Part shown: positions 1 to 8,255 of the stretch, one piece after another | Numbering within the stretch: the stretch's first letter is position 1 | How the letters are laid out: each line of letters opens with the position of its first letter | Assembly: GCF_030691135.1 (NCBI RefSeq) | Contig: NZ_JAUYFA010000075.1 | Location: 1 to 64,000, forward strand | DNA length: 64,000 nt | From: Phreatobacter sp. | Lineage (GTDB): Bacteria > Pseudomonadota > Alphaproteobacteria > Rhizobiales > Phreatobacteraceae | Reading direction: 5' to 3' | The notes under the pieces: generated by a model | Databases searched by the model: none | Told to the model about the DNA's origin: nothing | What the model saw: the letters and a program-made list of their open reading frames with translations, nothing else | Translations under genes and position numbers: made by a program

Positions 1-10
1 CAAGTCGTGG

Positions 11-33
11 ATGCCCGGGACAAGCCCGGGCAT
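11..33. repeat. REP-like palindrome downstream of the amidase gene
   Basis: A perfect 9-bp inverted repeat, ATGCCCGGG and CCCGGGCAT, is separated by ACAAG. It lies just beyond the stop codon of the minus-strand amidase gene. Short GC-rich palindromes of this form are common dispersed elements in alphaproteobacterial intergenic regions. It could also help end amidase transcription, but there is no T-run, so a classical terminator is not supported. Confidence 0.55.
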
Positions 34-59
34 GACGCGAAGAGGTTGAGCGCGTCCGG

Positions 60-1457
60 CTACCCCACCACCGGCCAATCCCTCTGCGCCGGCCGCAGCT
101 TCTCCAGTGCCATACAGAAGCGCATGACGCCCCGATCATCGAAGCGGTGGCCGGTGACCTGGACGCCGATGGGGAAGCCGGTCCGGTCGTAGCTCCAGTT
201 GACGCTCGCCGCGGGCTGTTCGGAGAAGTTCTGCGCCACGGTAAAGGGGATGTGCTCCAGCGCCCGGTGCGGGTCGTCGGTGGGGGAGTGGGCCTCTGCG
301 GCATAGTTCACCGGGCAGGTGCAGGGCGACAGGAGAAAGTCGAACCCCTGGATCGCCTGTGTCGCCGCCTCGCGCATGGCCTGCACGGCGAGGAAGCCGC
401 TCATCACGTCCTCGCCGGTGAAGGCGCCGGCGCGCCAAGTCGCCCATTCGACGATATAGGGCAGGATACGCGCCTTCTCCGCCGCGGAGAGCCGCGCCAC
501 GTCGCCGTGGGAGCGCGCCTCGAAGAAGCGGCAGATGCCGTCGAGCATGGCGAGGGTCAGATAGCCCTCGACCGGCGTGACGACGGCGCCCTCGGCGGCC
601 AGCGTCGCGGCCGCCGCCTCCACCGCTGCGACGATGGCGGTATCGGCGGGCAGGCCCGCCGGCATGGCGGTGATGACGCCGACCTTCAGGCCCTTCAGGG
701 GCAGGCCCGCCGGACCCGCGGCGAAATCCTGCCCGTCATGGGGCAGGCTCGCATAGTCGCGCGGGTCGGGCCGGGAGATGACGTTCATCAGCAGTGCGCC
801 GTCCTCCACCGTGCGGGTCATGGGTCCGGCGACGCGGCCGAGAAAGGGCGGGTGGATCGGCACCCGGCCATAGGAGGGTTTGAGCCCGAACAGGCCGCAA
901 TGGGCGGCGGGCAGGCGGATGGAGCCGCCGATATCGGTGCCGACATGCAGCGGCCCGTAGCCGGCGGCCGCCGCGGCGCCCGCGCCGGAGGAGGAGCCGG
1001 CGGGGTTCTTCGAGAGGTCCCAGGGGTTGCGGGTGATGCCGTGGAGCGAGGAGAGCCCCGAGGACATCATGCCGTAATCGGGCATGGTGGTCTTGCCGAG
1101 GATGACGCAGCCGGCCTCGCGCAGGCGCGCGGGCACGGGCGTATCCTCGGCCCGCGGCGTCATGTCGGCGATGGGCACGCCGATGGGGGCGGGGTCGCCC
1201 CTGGTGCCGATGTTTTCCTTCACCGTCACCGGCACGCCGTCGAGCGCCGAGAGCGGCGCGCCTGTCGCCCAGCGGGCCTCCGCGCCCTTCGCCGCGGCGA
1301 GCGCCGCATCCGACGACACGATGTACATGGCGTTGATGGCGGGTTCGCAGGCTTCGATCCGGGCGAGGACGGCGCGGGTCACCTCCACCGGCGAGAGCGT
1401 CTTCGCCGCATAGGCTCTGGAGAGGGCGGCGGCGGTGAGGTCGGCGAGGTCGGTCAT
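60..1457 (-). CDS. Amidase-signature family amidase
   Basis: A 465-residue cytoplasmic amidase that should hydrolyse a carboxylic amide to acid and ammonia; the substrate cannot be told. The amidase-signature Ser-cisSer-Lys triad is visible: Lys in VTVKENI, the Ser/Gly-rich GSSSGAGA loop, and the nucleophile Ser in GTDIGGSIRLPAA. Length fits the family (about 450-500). The ATG at 1457 was chosen because the protein then begins about 70 residues before the catalytic Lys, as usual; upstream in-frame codons overlap the divergent carboxylase gene and encode nothing recognisable. It could belong to the glutamyl-tRNA amidotransferase A-like group, but no gatB or gatC is adjacent, so a stand-alone amidase is more likely. 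Confidence 0.9.
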   Translation of the reverse strand: MTDLADLTAAALSRAYAAKTLSPVEVTRAVLARIEACEPAINAMYIVSSDAALAAAKGAEARWATGAPLSALDGVPVTVKENIGTRGDPAPIGVPIADMTPRAEDTPVPARLREAGCVILGKTTMPDYGMMSSGLSSLHGITRNPWDLSKNPAGSSSGAGAAAAAGYGPLHVGTDIGGSIRLPAAHCGLFGLKPSYGRVPIHPPFLGRVAGPMTRTVEDGALLMNVISRPDPRDYASLPHDGQDFAAGPAGLPLKGLKVGVITAMPAGLPADTAIVAAVEAAAATLAAEGAVVTPVEGYLTLAMLDGICRFFEARSHGDVARLSAAEKARILPYIVEWATWRAGAFTGEDVMSGFLAVQAMREAATQAIQGFDFLLSPCTCPVNYAAEAHSPTDDPHRALEHIPFTVAQNFSEQPAASVNWSYDRTGFPIGVQVTGHRFDDRGVMRFCMALEKLRPAQRDWPVVG

Positions 1458-1617
1458 GGCAGGCTCCGGCAGGTGCGCCCTTGTCCCGCCGCGCGGGCCG
1501 CCGTGCAAGCCGCGGTGCAGGGGGCATGCCATGCACGCGCTTCGTCCCTTCGGCATGCTGGCATCGGCACGCGAACGGGGTACATTCACCGCCCCTGATC
1601 CAGCAGCCGAGGCGCGC

Positions 1618-3666
1618 ATGTTCTCCTCCGTCCTCATCGCCAACCGCGGCGAGATCGCCGTCCGGGTCATGAAGACGGCGAAGCGCCTCGGGCTCCGGAC
1701 CATCGCGGTCTATTCGGAGGCCGACGCCAATGCGATGCATGTGCGCATGGCCGACGAGGCCTACCCAATCGGCCCGGCCCCGGCCCGCGACAGCTATCTG
1801 GTGATCGACAAGATCATCGCCGTCGCCCGGGAAGCCCATGCCGAGGCGATCCATCCGGGCTATGGCTTCCTCTCCGAGCGCGCCGAATTTGCGGAAGCCT
1901 GCGAGGCTGCGGGCATCGTCTTCGTCGGTCCGCCCGCCTCCGCCATCCGCGCCATGGGCCTGAAGGACGGCGCCAAAGCCCTGATGCAGAAGGCCGGCGT
2001 GCCGGTGGTGCCGGGCTATCACGGCGCCATGCAGGAGGCGAAATTCCTCAAGGAGAAGGCCTACGAGATCGGCTATCCCGTGCTGATCAAGGCGGTCGCC
2101 GGCGGCGGCGGCAAGGGCATGAAGCGCGTCGACAAGGCGATGGACTTCGACGATGCGCTGGCCTCGGCGCAGCGCGAGGCGCAAGGCGCCTTCGGCGATC
2201 CGCGCGTGCTCATCGAGAAATATGTGCTCTCGCCCCGCCATATCGAGATCCAGGTGTTCGGCGATACCCACGGCAATGTCGTCCACCTGTTCGAGCGCGA
2301 CTGCTCGCTGCAGCGCCGCCACCAGAAGGTCATCGAGGAGGCTCCCGCCCCGGGCATGCCGCAGGCGATGCGCGAGGCCATGGGCCGCGCGGCGGTCGAG
2401 GCGGCGCGGGCCGTCGGCTATGTCGGCGCCGGCACCGTGGAGTTCATCGCCGACGGCTCGCAGGGGCTGCAGCCGGACCGGTTCTGGTTCATGGAGATGA
2501 ACACCCGCCTGCAGGTGGAGCATCCGGTGACGGAGGCGATCACCGGGCAGGACCTGGTGGAGTGGCAGCTCCGGGTCGCCTCCGGCGAGCGGCTGCCGCT
2601 GTTGCAGGACAATCTGTCGATCGAGGGCCATGCCGTGGAGGCGCGGCTCTATGCCGAGGATCCCGAGAAGGGCTTCCTGCCGTCGACCGGTACGCTGCAC
2701 GCGCTGGAGTTCGGCACGGCGGAGGGCGTGCGCATCGATACGGGTGTGGAAGAGGGGGCGGAGGTCTCGCCCTATTACGACCCGATGATCGCGAAAGTCA
2801 TCGCCCATGGCGCGACGCGCGACGAGGCGCTGGACCGGCTGGGTCAGGCGCTGGCGGGAACGGTGGTGGCGGGGCCACGCACCAATGTGCGGTTCCTGAA
2901 GGCGCTGACCGAGGCGGAGGGGTTCCGCGAAGGGGATTTCGACACGGGGTTCATCGACCGGAATGTCGAGGCGCTGGGGGCGGTGCCGCAGCCGATGGAT
3001 GCCAAGGCGGCGGCGGTGGGGGTGTTGCGGCTGATCCAGGGGGAGCTTGGCCGGCTGGCTTTCCATGGTTTGGGACCTCACGTTGGACCATGGAGTCCAA
3101 TCGAGGCCGACGGCTTCCTCCTCTCGTCCAAAGAATGGTCCCGGCAGCTTGCGTTCGAGTTGAATGGCGAGCGCAAGGTTGCCACGGTCAATTGGTCTGC
3201 GAACGGCCCGACGGTCCGCGTCGATGGCCAGTCCGTTGATGTTCCTGATTTGCCCGGTCACCATCGGCTGGGAAGGCTCGGGGGCTTCATTTTCGGTCAC
3301 GAGGAACATCTCTATCTGGACGATACGCGTGTGATGCCTGTTGCCGACCGCGTCTTTGTCATCCGCGATGGCCGCCAGACCGAAATCCGCGCCTTCGACC
3401 CGCTCGACGTCGACCTCGACCATCTCAACGGCGGCGGTTCGGTGAAGGCGCCGATGCACGGCAAGGTCGTGCAGGTCTTCGTCGAAGCCGGGCAGCAGGT
3501 GGCCAAGGGCGACCGCATCGCTGTCATCGAGGCGATGAAGATGGAGCACACGCTGGTGGCGCCCTCCGACGGGACCGTGACGATGGTTGCGGTGCTGGCC
3601 GGTGAGCAGGTCGCCGAGGGGGCACCGGTCGCCGCCATCGAGGTGGCCGAGGCGCGGGCGGCGTGA
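1618..3666 (+). CDS. Biotin-dependent acyl-CoA carboxylase alpha subunit (3-methylcrotonyl-CoA type)
   Basis: A 682-residue biotin carboxylase plus biotin carrier protein. The N-terminal ATP-grasp carboxylase begins FSSVLIANRGEIAVRV and includes the glycine-rich GGGGKGMK loop and the EMNTRLQVEHPVTE signature. A linker (biotin transfer) domain follows, and the C-terminal carrier domain has the biotinylation motif EAMKMEH about 45 residues from the end. The EWQLRVASGE stretch after the signature resembles methylcrotonyl-CoA carboxylase alpha chains more than propionyl-CoA ones; this is inference. No beta (carboxyltransferase) gene is in the window, so the partner must be elsewhere. The ATG at 1618 matches the canonical N-terminus. 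The linker segment around 3060-3350 has visibly different codon use from its flanks. Confidence 0.88.
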   Translation: MFSSVLIANRGEIAVRVMKTAKRLGLRTIAVYSEADANAMHVRMADEAYPIGPAPARDSYLVIDKIIAVAREAHAEAIHPGYGFLSERAEFAEACEAAGIVFVGPPASAIRAMGLKDGAKALMQKAGVPVVPGYHGAMQEAKFLKEKAYEIGYPVLIKAVAGGGGKGMKRVDKAMDFDDALASAQREAQGAFGDPRVLIEKYVLSPRHIEIQVFGDTHGNVVHLFERDCSLQRRHQKVIEEAPAPGMPQAMREAMGRAAVEAARAVGYVGAGTVEFIADGSQGLQPDRFWFMEMNTRLQVEHPVTEAITGQDLVEWQLRVASGERLPLLQDNLSIEGHAVEARLYAEDPEKGFLPSTGTLHALEFGTAEGVRIDTGVEEGAEVSPYYDPMIAKVIAHGATRDEALDRLGQALAGTVVAGPRTNVRFLKALTEAEGFREGDFDTGFIDRNVEALGAVPQPMDAKAAAVGVLRLIQGELGRLAFHGLGPHVGPWSPIEADGFLLSSKEWSRQLAFELNGERKVATVNWSANGPTVRVDGQSVDVPDLPGHHRLGRLGGFIFGHEEHLYLDDTRVMPVADRVFVIRDGRQTEIRAFDPLDVDLDHLNGGGSVKAPMHGKVVQVFVEAGQQVAKGDRIAVIEAMKMEHTLVAPSDGTVTMVAVLAGEQVAEGAPVAAIEVAEARAA

Positions 3667-3683
3667 GGGTGGTGCTTCTGGTC

Positions 3684-3847
3684 GGCCCCACCCTTACCCT
3701 CCCCTTGTCGCGCCGCTCCAAGGGGAGGGGGACTACCGCGTCGCGTCCTGGCATCGACCCGGCGCGCCTGGCCCGACGTATTGGCGCGAGGCGGAACGTC
3801 GTAGTCCCCCTTTCCTCGCGCAGCGAGGGGAGGGTGAGGGTGGGGCC
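3684..3847. repeat. Long interspersed palindromic element, copy A
   Basis: This 164-bp intergenic element has outer arms GGCCCCACCCT and AGGGTGGGGCC. Each arm holds its own hairpin (CCTCCCCTT with AAGGGGAGG on the left, CCCTCGCTG-type pairing on the right) around a 70-bp core. The reverse complement of the core closely matches the core of the element at 9631-9776: CCTCGCGCC, then CGGGCCAGGC, then GACGCGGTAG in the same order and spacing. It is therefore a dispersed repeat family present in opposite orientation at the two sites. No coding potential is evident. Confidence 0.8.
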
Positions 3848-3897
3848 TTTCCCATGACCCCCCGCACACCGGGTGGATGGCAACGAGGGAGGATGCG

Positions 3898-4266
3898 ATG
3901 AGACCAAGCCCTGTCGCCGCCCTCGTGGCCTTGCTCGCCGCCACTCCCGCCTCGGCCTGCCAGTGCTTCAATTTCTCCCGCGCCGAGATCGTCCAGCGCG
4001 CCGACATCGTCTTCGAGGGCACGGTGGCGGTCGTCACCGTGGCGCGCGGCCAGCTGCAGGCGACGATCGACGTGCAGCGGCTGGAAAAGGGCCCTGAGCT
4101 CACCTCCATCACGCTGCTGACGCCGCTCAGTGCCGCCGCCTGCGGCGTCAGCTTCCAGGTGCCGCAGCGGGTGATCGTCGCGGCGCGGCGCGACGGGCCG
4201 GTCTGGCGCACCGACCTCTGCATGGCGCTGGGGCTGCGGCCGCTGCCGGTTGTCCCCAGCCGCTGA
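3898..4266 (+). CDS. Small secreted TIMP/netrin-like protein
   Basis: A 122-residue precursor whose first 20 residues form a Sec signal ending ATPASA; cleavage there leaves a mature protein beginning CQC. The mature part has four cysteines (precursor positions 21, 23, 82, 108) and a beta-rich stretch with the pattern AEIVQRADIVFEGTV, which resembles the start of tissue inhibitors of metalloproteinases, where Cys1-x-Cys3 begins the mature chain and chelates the protease metal. The resemblance is by motif only. The RBS GAGGGAGG sits just upstream of this ATG. A lipoprotein reading (ASAC) is possible but the -3 residue is Ala, not Leu. It stands alone between a repeat element and a DUF1489 gene. 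Confidence 0.75.
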   Translation: MRPSPVAALVALLAATPASACQCFNFSRAEIVQRADIVFEGTVAVVTVARGQLQATIDVQRLEKGPELTSITLLTPLSAAACGVSFQVPQRVIVAARRDGPVWRTDLCMALGLRPLPVVPSR

Positions 4267-4312
4267 CGCCGCGCCCCTTGGGGCGGCGGCTGCGGCGCGC
4301 TAGGTTGCCGGC

Positions 4313-4726
4313 ATGACCCTCCACCTCATCAAGCTCTGCGTCGGCGCCGATTCCGTCGAGGATCTGCAGGAATGGATCGACTGGCGCATCAAGAGCTTCG
4401 GCGAGCAGGTCCACACGACGCGGATGCAGCCGAAGCGCGCTGACGAGATCATCGGCGAGGGGTCGCTCTACTGGGTGATCAAGGGCCAGGTGCTCTGCCG
4501 GCAGAGGCTGCTCGGCGTGCGTCCCTTCACCGATGGCGAGGGCATCTCGCGCTGCGACCTGATCCTCGAACCGGTGATCCACCGGGTGCAGCCGCGTCGC
4601 AAGGGGCCCTTCCAGGGCTGGCGCTACCTCGCCGCCGCCGATGCGCCGCCGGACCTGAATTCCGGTGCCACAAAGGGCATGCCGCCGGAACTGGCGAAGG
4701 AACTGGCGGAGTTGGGGTTGCTGTGA
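4313..4726 (+). CDS. DUF1489 family protein
   Basis: A 137-residue cytoplasmic protein matching the alphaproteobacterial DUF1489 pattern: an MTLHLIKLCVG start, a WIDWRI segment, the HTTRMQPKR motif and the SLYWVIKGQVLCRQ core. The function of the family is unknown. It is full length, with the start immediately at the conserved N-terminus. Its 3' end is 7 bp from the convergent DUF2842 gene. Confidence 0.85.
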   Translation: MTLHLIKLCVGADSVEDLQEWIDWRIKSFGEQVHTTRMQPKRADEIIGEGSLYWVIKGQVLCRQRLLGVRPFTDGEGISRCDLILEPVIHRVQPRRKGPFQGWRYLAAADAPPDLNSGATKGMPPELAKELAELGLL

Positions 4727-4733
4727 GCGGCTC

Positions 4734-4958
4734 TCAGGCCTCGTCGTCGTCTTCCGGGTCCGGCCGGGTCATCCACCAGATCACCAGCATGGCGACCGGG
4801 ATCCAGGCGAAGCCGGCGACGGCATAGAAGACCGGCTCGCCGATCGGCCCGAAACGGCGGACGGCATTGTGCGTGATCGCCATGACGATGAGCGCGTAGA
4901 AGGTCACCCAGGCCAGGAGCAGGAGCGTGCCGATGAGTTTGCGGGTGCGTTGACGCAT
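4734..4958 (-). CDS. DUF2842 family small membrane protein
   Basis: A 74-residue inner-membrane protein with a basic N-terminus (MRQRTRKL), two predicted transmembrane helices (about residues 9-30 and 43-63) and an acidic tail (PEDDDEA). Size, topology and the GTLLLLAWV and WMTRPD stretches match the DUF2842 family, whose role is unknown. It is divergent from the heme A synthase gene that follows, so the two promoters share about 90 bp. Confidence 0.8.
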   Translation of the reverse strand: MRQRTRKLIGTLLLLAWVTFYALIVMAITHNAVRRFGPIGEPVFYAVAGFAWIPVAMLVIWWMTRPDPEDDDEA

Positions 4959-5051
4959 GCGTGAAGACCGGGTCAGGTTGCCGCCTTGTCGGGCGGGAGG
5001 TGAGGGCTATATCTCCCACCGTACGCTCATCACAAGCTGGAGGATCGCCGC

Positions 5052-6137
5052 ATGACGGCGACAGCGGACCTTCCGTCCCGCCCCGATACCGATCGCATCA
5101 TCCGACTCTGGCTGCTGGTGGTGGCCGCGCTCGTCTTCGCCATGGTGGTGGTGGGCGGCGCGACGCGCCTCACCGATTCCGGCCTGTCGATCACCGAATG
5201 GAAGCCGGTCACCGGCGCCCTGCCGCCGCTCAGTGCGGCGCAATGGGCGGAGGAATTCGCCAAATACCGCGCCAGTCCCCAATATGAAGCCATCAACCGC
5301 GGCATGAGCTTCGCCGACTTCCAGTTCATCTACTGGTGGGAATGGGGCCATCGCTTCCTCGGCCGCCTCCTCGGCGCCGCCATGCTGCTGCCCTGGCTGT
5401 TCTTCGCTGCCAAGGGCTGGATGTCGGTGCGCCTCGCCGCTGGCACCTTCGCCATCGGCCTGATGATGGGCCTGCAGGGTTTCGTCGGCTGGCTGATGGT
5501 CGCCTCGGGGCTGCAGCCGGGCATGGTCTATGTGGCGCCGCTGAAGCTGATGTTCCACCTGTCGCTGGCCTGTCTCATCTTCGCGCTGCTGGTCTGGACG
5601 GCGCTGATGCTCGGTGCGCCCCACCGGCGCGAGCCGGTGCCCGACGCGGTGCGCCGCGGCGGCATCGCCGTGCTTGCGGTACTGGCGCTGCAGATCGCCC
5701 TCGGCGGGCTGGTCGCCGGCAACAAGGCGGGCATGCGCTTCAATGACTGGCCGCTGATGGACGGCGCTCTCATTCCGCCCATGGCCGTGCTGTTCGACAA
5801 GCCGAGCACCTTCGAGGCCTTCATCGACTCGCTGGCCCTCGTCCAGTTCAACCACCGCCTCGTCGCCTATGGGCTGGTCGCCCTGGCGCTCTGGCACATG
5901 CTGTCGGCGCGTGGCACGGCCTATTTCAAGAGCGCGACCGTACTGTTCGGGCTGATGCTGGTGCAGGCGGTGATCGGTATCGTCACGCTGATGCTGGTCG
6001 TGCCGCTCTGGGCGGGCCTGCTGCACCAGGGCTTCGCGGTGGTCCTGCTGGGACATGCGCTGTCGCATGTCTTCGCCCTGACCCACGCGCCGCGGATGCA
6101 GGTGGCGCCGGTCGGGCGTGCGGTGCCGGCGGAGTAG
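5052..6137 (+). CDS. ctaA: Heme A synthase, Cox15/CtaA type
   Basis: A 361-residue polytopic inner-membrane enzyme that oxidises the C8 methyl of heme O to make heme A for cytochrome aa3 oxidases. Eight hydrophobic segments are visible. Recognisable motifs are GGATRLTDSGLSITEWKP, the heme-ligand region YWWEWGHRFLGR, and NHRLVAYG and LHQGF, which supply the histidines of the second half. The start matches the family (short polar N-terminus before helix 1), with GGAGG upstream at 5039. It stands alone, convergent with metY across a hairpin repeat. Presence of heme A synthesis implies an aa3-type terminal oxidase elsewhere in the genome. Confidence 0.95.
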   Translation: MTATADLPSRPDTDRIIRLWLLVVAALVFAMVVVGGATRLTDSGLSITEWKPVTGALPPLSAAQWAEEFAKYRASPQYEAINRGMSFADFQFIYWWEWGHRFLGRLLGAAMLLPWLFFAAKGWMSVRLAAGTFAIGLMMGLQGFVGWLMVASGLQPGMVYVAPLKLMFHLSLACLIFALLVWTALMLGAPHRREPVPDAVRRGGIAVLAVLALQIALGGLVAGNKAGMRFNDWPLMDGALIPPMAVLFDKPSTFEAFIDSLALVQFNHRLVAYGLVALALWHMLSARGTAYFKSATVLFGLMLVQAVIGIVTLMLVVPLWAGLLHQGFAVVLLGHALSHVFALTHAPRMQVAPVGRAVPAE

Positions 6138-6164
6138 GGACGGGCCAGATCGTCGACCGGAGTT

Positions 6165-6195
6165 CTTCACCTCTCCCCGCTGGGGAGAGGTGAAG
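6165..6195. repeat. Perfect 14-bp-stem hairpin repeat between convergent genes
   Basis: CTTCACCTCTCCCC and its exact reverse complement are separated by the 3-nt loop GCT, in the gap between the convergent ctaA and metY genes. CTTCACCTCTCCC hairpins are typical dispersed elements in rhizobial-type genomes. It may act as a bidirectional terminator, although neither side carries a T-run. Confidence 0.7.
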
Positions 6196-6261
6196 GAACC
6201 CACCCGCTCGCGTCATGTACGGCAGGAGGCCGGGCATGATGACGGATGGCGTCGGGCGTCC

Positions 6262-7545
6262 TCACACCGCTCCCAGCGCCTTGTCGAGGTCGGCGATGAT
6301 GTCGGCGGGGTCCTCGATACCGACCGAGAGGCGCACCACTTCCGGCCCGGCGCCGGCCACGGTCTTCTGCGCGTCGGAGAGCTGGCGGTGGGTGGTCGAG
6401 GCGGGGTGGATGATGAGGGAGCGCGTGTCGCCGACATTGGCGAGGTGGGAGAAGAGCTGCACCTCGGAGACCAGCTTCACGCCGGCATCGAAGCCGCCCT
6501 TCAGGCCGAAGGTGAAGACCGCGCCGGCGCCCTTCGGGGTGTATTTCTGCGCCAGGGCATGGCCCTTGTCGCCGGGCAGGCCGGGATAGGAGACCCAGGC
6601 GACCTTGGCGTGAGTGGAGAGGAATTCGGCCACTTTCAGGGCATTGGCGCAGTGGCGCTCCATACGCAGCGGCAGGGTCTCGATGCCGGTCAGGATCTGG
6701 AAGGCGTTGAAGGGCGAAAGCGCCGGCCCGAGGTCGCGCAGGCCGAGGACGCGGGTCGCGATGGCGAAGGCGAAGTTTCCGAAGGTTTCTGCGAGGACGA
6801 TGCCGCCATATTCCGGCCGGGGCGAGGTCAGGAAGGGGTAGCGGCCGGACTTGATCCAGTCGAAGGAGCCGCCATCGACGATCACGCCGCCGATGGAATT
6901 TCCGTGGCCGCCGAGGAACTTGGTGGCGGAATGGACGATGATGTCGGCGCCATGCTCGAAGGGGCGAATAAGGTAGGGTGTCGCCAGCGTGTTGTCGACG
7001 ATGAGCGGCAGGCCGTGCTTCTTCGCGATGGCCGAGATGGCGGCGATGTCGGTGATCTCTCCGGCGGGGTTGGCGATGCTCTCGATGAAGATCGCCTTGG
7101 TCTTCGGCGTGATGGCGCGCTCGAACGAGGACACGTCGTCCTGATCGGCCCAGACGACGTTCCAGTTGAAGCTCTTGTAGGAATGGTTGAACTGGTTGAT
7201 CGAGCCGCCATAGAGCTTCTTCGAGGCGACGAACTCGTCACCCGGTTGCAGCAGGGCGTGGAAGATGAGGAATTCGGCGGCATGGCCGGAGGCGACGGCG
7301 AGGGCCGCCGTGCCGCCCTCCAGAGCCGCCACACGCTCCTCGAGCACCGCATTGGTCGGGTTGCCGATGCGCGTGTAGATGTTGCCGAAGGCCTGCAGTC
7401 CGAAGAGCGAGGCGGCGTGGTCGACGTCGTCGAAGACGAAGGACGTCGTCTGGTAGATGGGTGTCGCGCGGGCGCCCGTGGTCGGGTCCGGCTGGGCGCC
7501 GGCGTGGACGGCGAGGGTCGCGAAACCGGGAGCGCGGTCGGCCAT
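6262..7545 (-). CDS. metY: O-acetylhomoserine aminocarboxypropyltransferase (sulfhydrylase)
   Basis: A 427-residue PLP enzyme of the Cys/Met metabolism family that makes homocysteine (or methionine, with methanethiol) from O-acetylhomoserine. Visible features are the N-terminal [27 protein letters not shown], given here only as the segment around residues 8-34, the YTRIGNPT motif, and the PLP lysine in [11 protein letters not shown]. The ATG at 7545 has a strong RBS (AAGGAGGAC) upstream and gives the family's usual N-terminus. A promoter candidate lies at 7605-7633. No SAM-II-type riboswitch pattern was found in the short leader. Confidence 0.95.
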   Translation of the reverse strand: MADRAPGFATLAVHAGAQPDPTTGARATPIYQTTSFVFDDVDHAASLFGLQAFGNIYTRIGNPTNAVLEERVAALEGGTAALAVASGHAAEFLIFHALLQPGDEFVASKKLYGGSINQFNHSYKSFNWNVVWADQDDVSSFERAITPKTKAIFIESIANPAGEITDIAAISAIAKKHGLPLIVDNTLATPYLIRPFEHGADIIVHSATKFLGGHGNSIGGVIVDGGSFDWIKSGRYPFLTSPRPEYGGIVLAETFGNFAFAIATRVLGLRDLGPALSPFNAFQILTGIETLPLRMERHCANALKVAEFLSTHAKVAWVSYPGLPGDKGHALAQKYTPKGAGAVFTFGLKGGFDAGVKLVSEVQLFSHLANVGDTRSLIIHPASTTHRQLSDAQKTVAGAGPEVVRLSVGIEDPADIIADLDKALGAV

Positions 7546-7604
7546 GGGGAGTCCTCCTTGGGGTGCCGTCGTGCGGCTGGTTTCATTGACGAACGTTGTG
7601 TTCT

Positions 7605-7633
7605 TTTTATCGAACGCCCGCATCCCCGGTCAA
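7605..7633 (-). promoter_or_regulatory. Candidate housekeeping promoter of metY
   Basis: On the minus strand TTGACC is followed after exactly 17 nt by ATAAAA, a good match to -35/-10 elements. It lies about 60 bp upstream of the metY start codon and in a locally AT-rich stretch. Confidence 0.55.
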
Positions 7634-7700
7634 GGAAAGAGAATTTTCTTTTCCGTCACGATGGGAGATGTGCGGTTTCCCGGGGGCCGCGAGCCGGCGT

Positions 7701-8255
7701 TCAGTCGCTGCCCTCGAAGGTCTGCCGCAGGCCGAGCTTCTGGAACTTGCCGGACTTCAGCTGCGGGGCGCGCTTGGCCGAGATGGTGCGCGAATTGACA
7801 CCCATCCAGGAGATTTCCGAGGAGAGGCGGCCGAGTTCGATCTTCGGGCAGCGGTTCATCACCACTTTCAGGCCGGCGGTTTCGGCCCGCGCCGCGGCCT
7901 CATCGTTGCGGACGGAAAGCTGCATCCAGACGACCTTCGGCGGCGTGGGCAAGGCGAGGGCCTCGTCGACGACGGCCGCGGCGGCCTCCGCATTGCGGAA
8001 GATGTCGACCATGTCGACCGGCTCGGGAATGGCGGCAAGGCTGCCATAGACCCGGCAGCCGAGGATCTCCTGGCCGGCGAGGCCGGGATTAACCGGATGG
8101 ACGCGGTAACCGCGGTCGAGGAGGTATTTCAGCACGAAATAGCTAGGACGCACGGCATTGGCCGAGGCGCCGACCATGGCGACGACCTTGGCCTCGCCAA
8201 GGATCGCGCGGATGTAGGCGTCGGGATAGTGGTCGTGGTTCACCGGTCTTCCCAT
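7701..8255 (-). CDS. CoA-binding (YccU-type) Rossmann-fold protein
   Basis: A 184-residue protein with a CoA-binding-like Rossmann domain: VVAMVGASANAVRPSY near the N-terminus (nucleotide loop), HPVNPG, and PEPVDMVDIFRN. Family members bind CoA or related nucleotides; no reaction is known. Two starts are possible: ATG at 8255, or GTG at 8243, which overlaps the stop of the upstream enoyl-CoA hydratase gene as GTGA, the usual coupled arrangement. Either way the pair is translationally linked. Downstream is metY, a neighbour that often accompanies this family in related bacteria. Confidence 0.85.
   Translation of the reverse strand: MGRPVNHDHYPDAYIRAILGEAKVVAMVGASANAVRPSYFVLKYLLDRGYRVHPVNPGLAGQEILGCRVYGSLAAIPEPVDMVDIFRNAEAAAAVVDEALALPTPPKVVWMQLSVRNDEAAARAETAGLKVVMNRCPKIELGRLSSEISWMGVNSRTISAKRAPQLKSGKFQKLGLRQTFEGSD

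Noticed and set aside
736-3549. A 937-codon minus-strand frame over the carboxylase gene
   Set aside because: Antisense shadow of a highly conserved gene; no recognisable protein and no RBS.
7546-7700. SAM-II or other methionine riboswitch before metY
   Set aside because: The short leader lacks the pseudoknot sequence pattern of SAM-II; only a housekeeping promoter and a strong RBS are seen.
6118-8049. A 643-codon plus-strand frame over metY and the CoA-binding gene
   Set aside because: Antisense to two conserved genes and composed of low-complexity Gly/Asp/Val-rich sequence.
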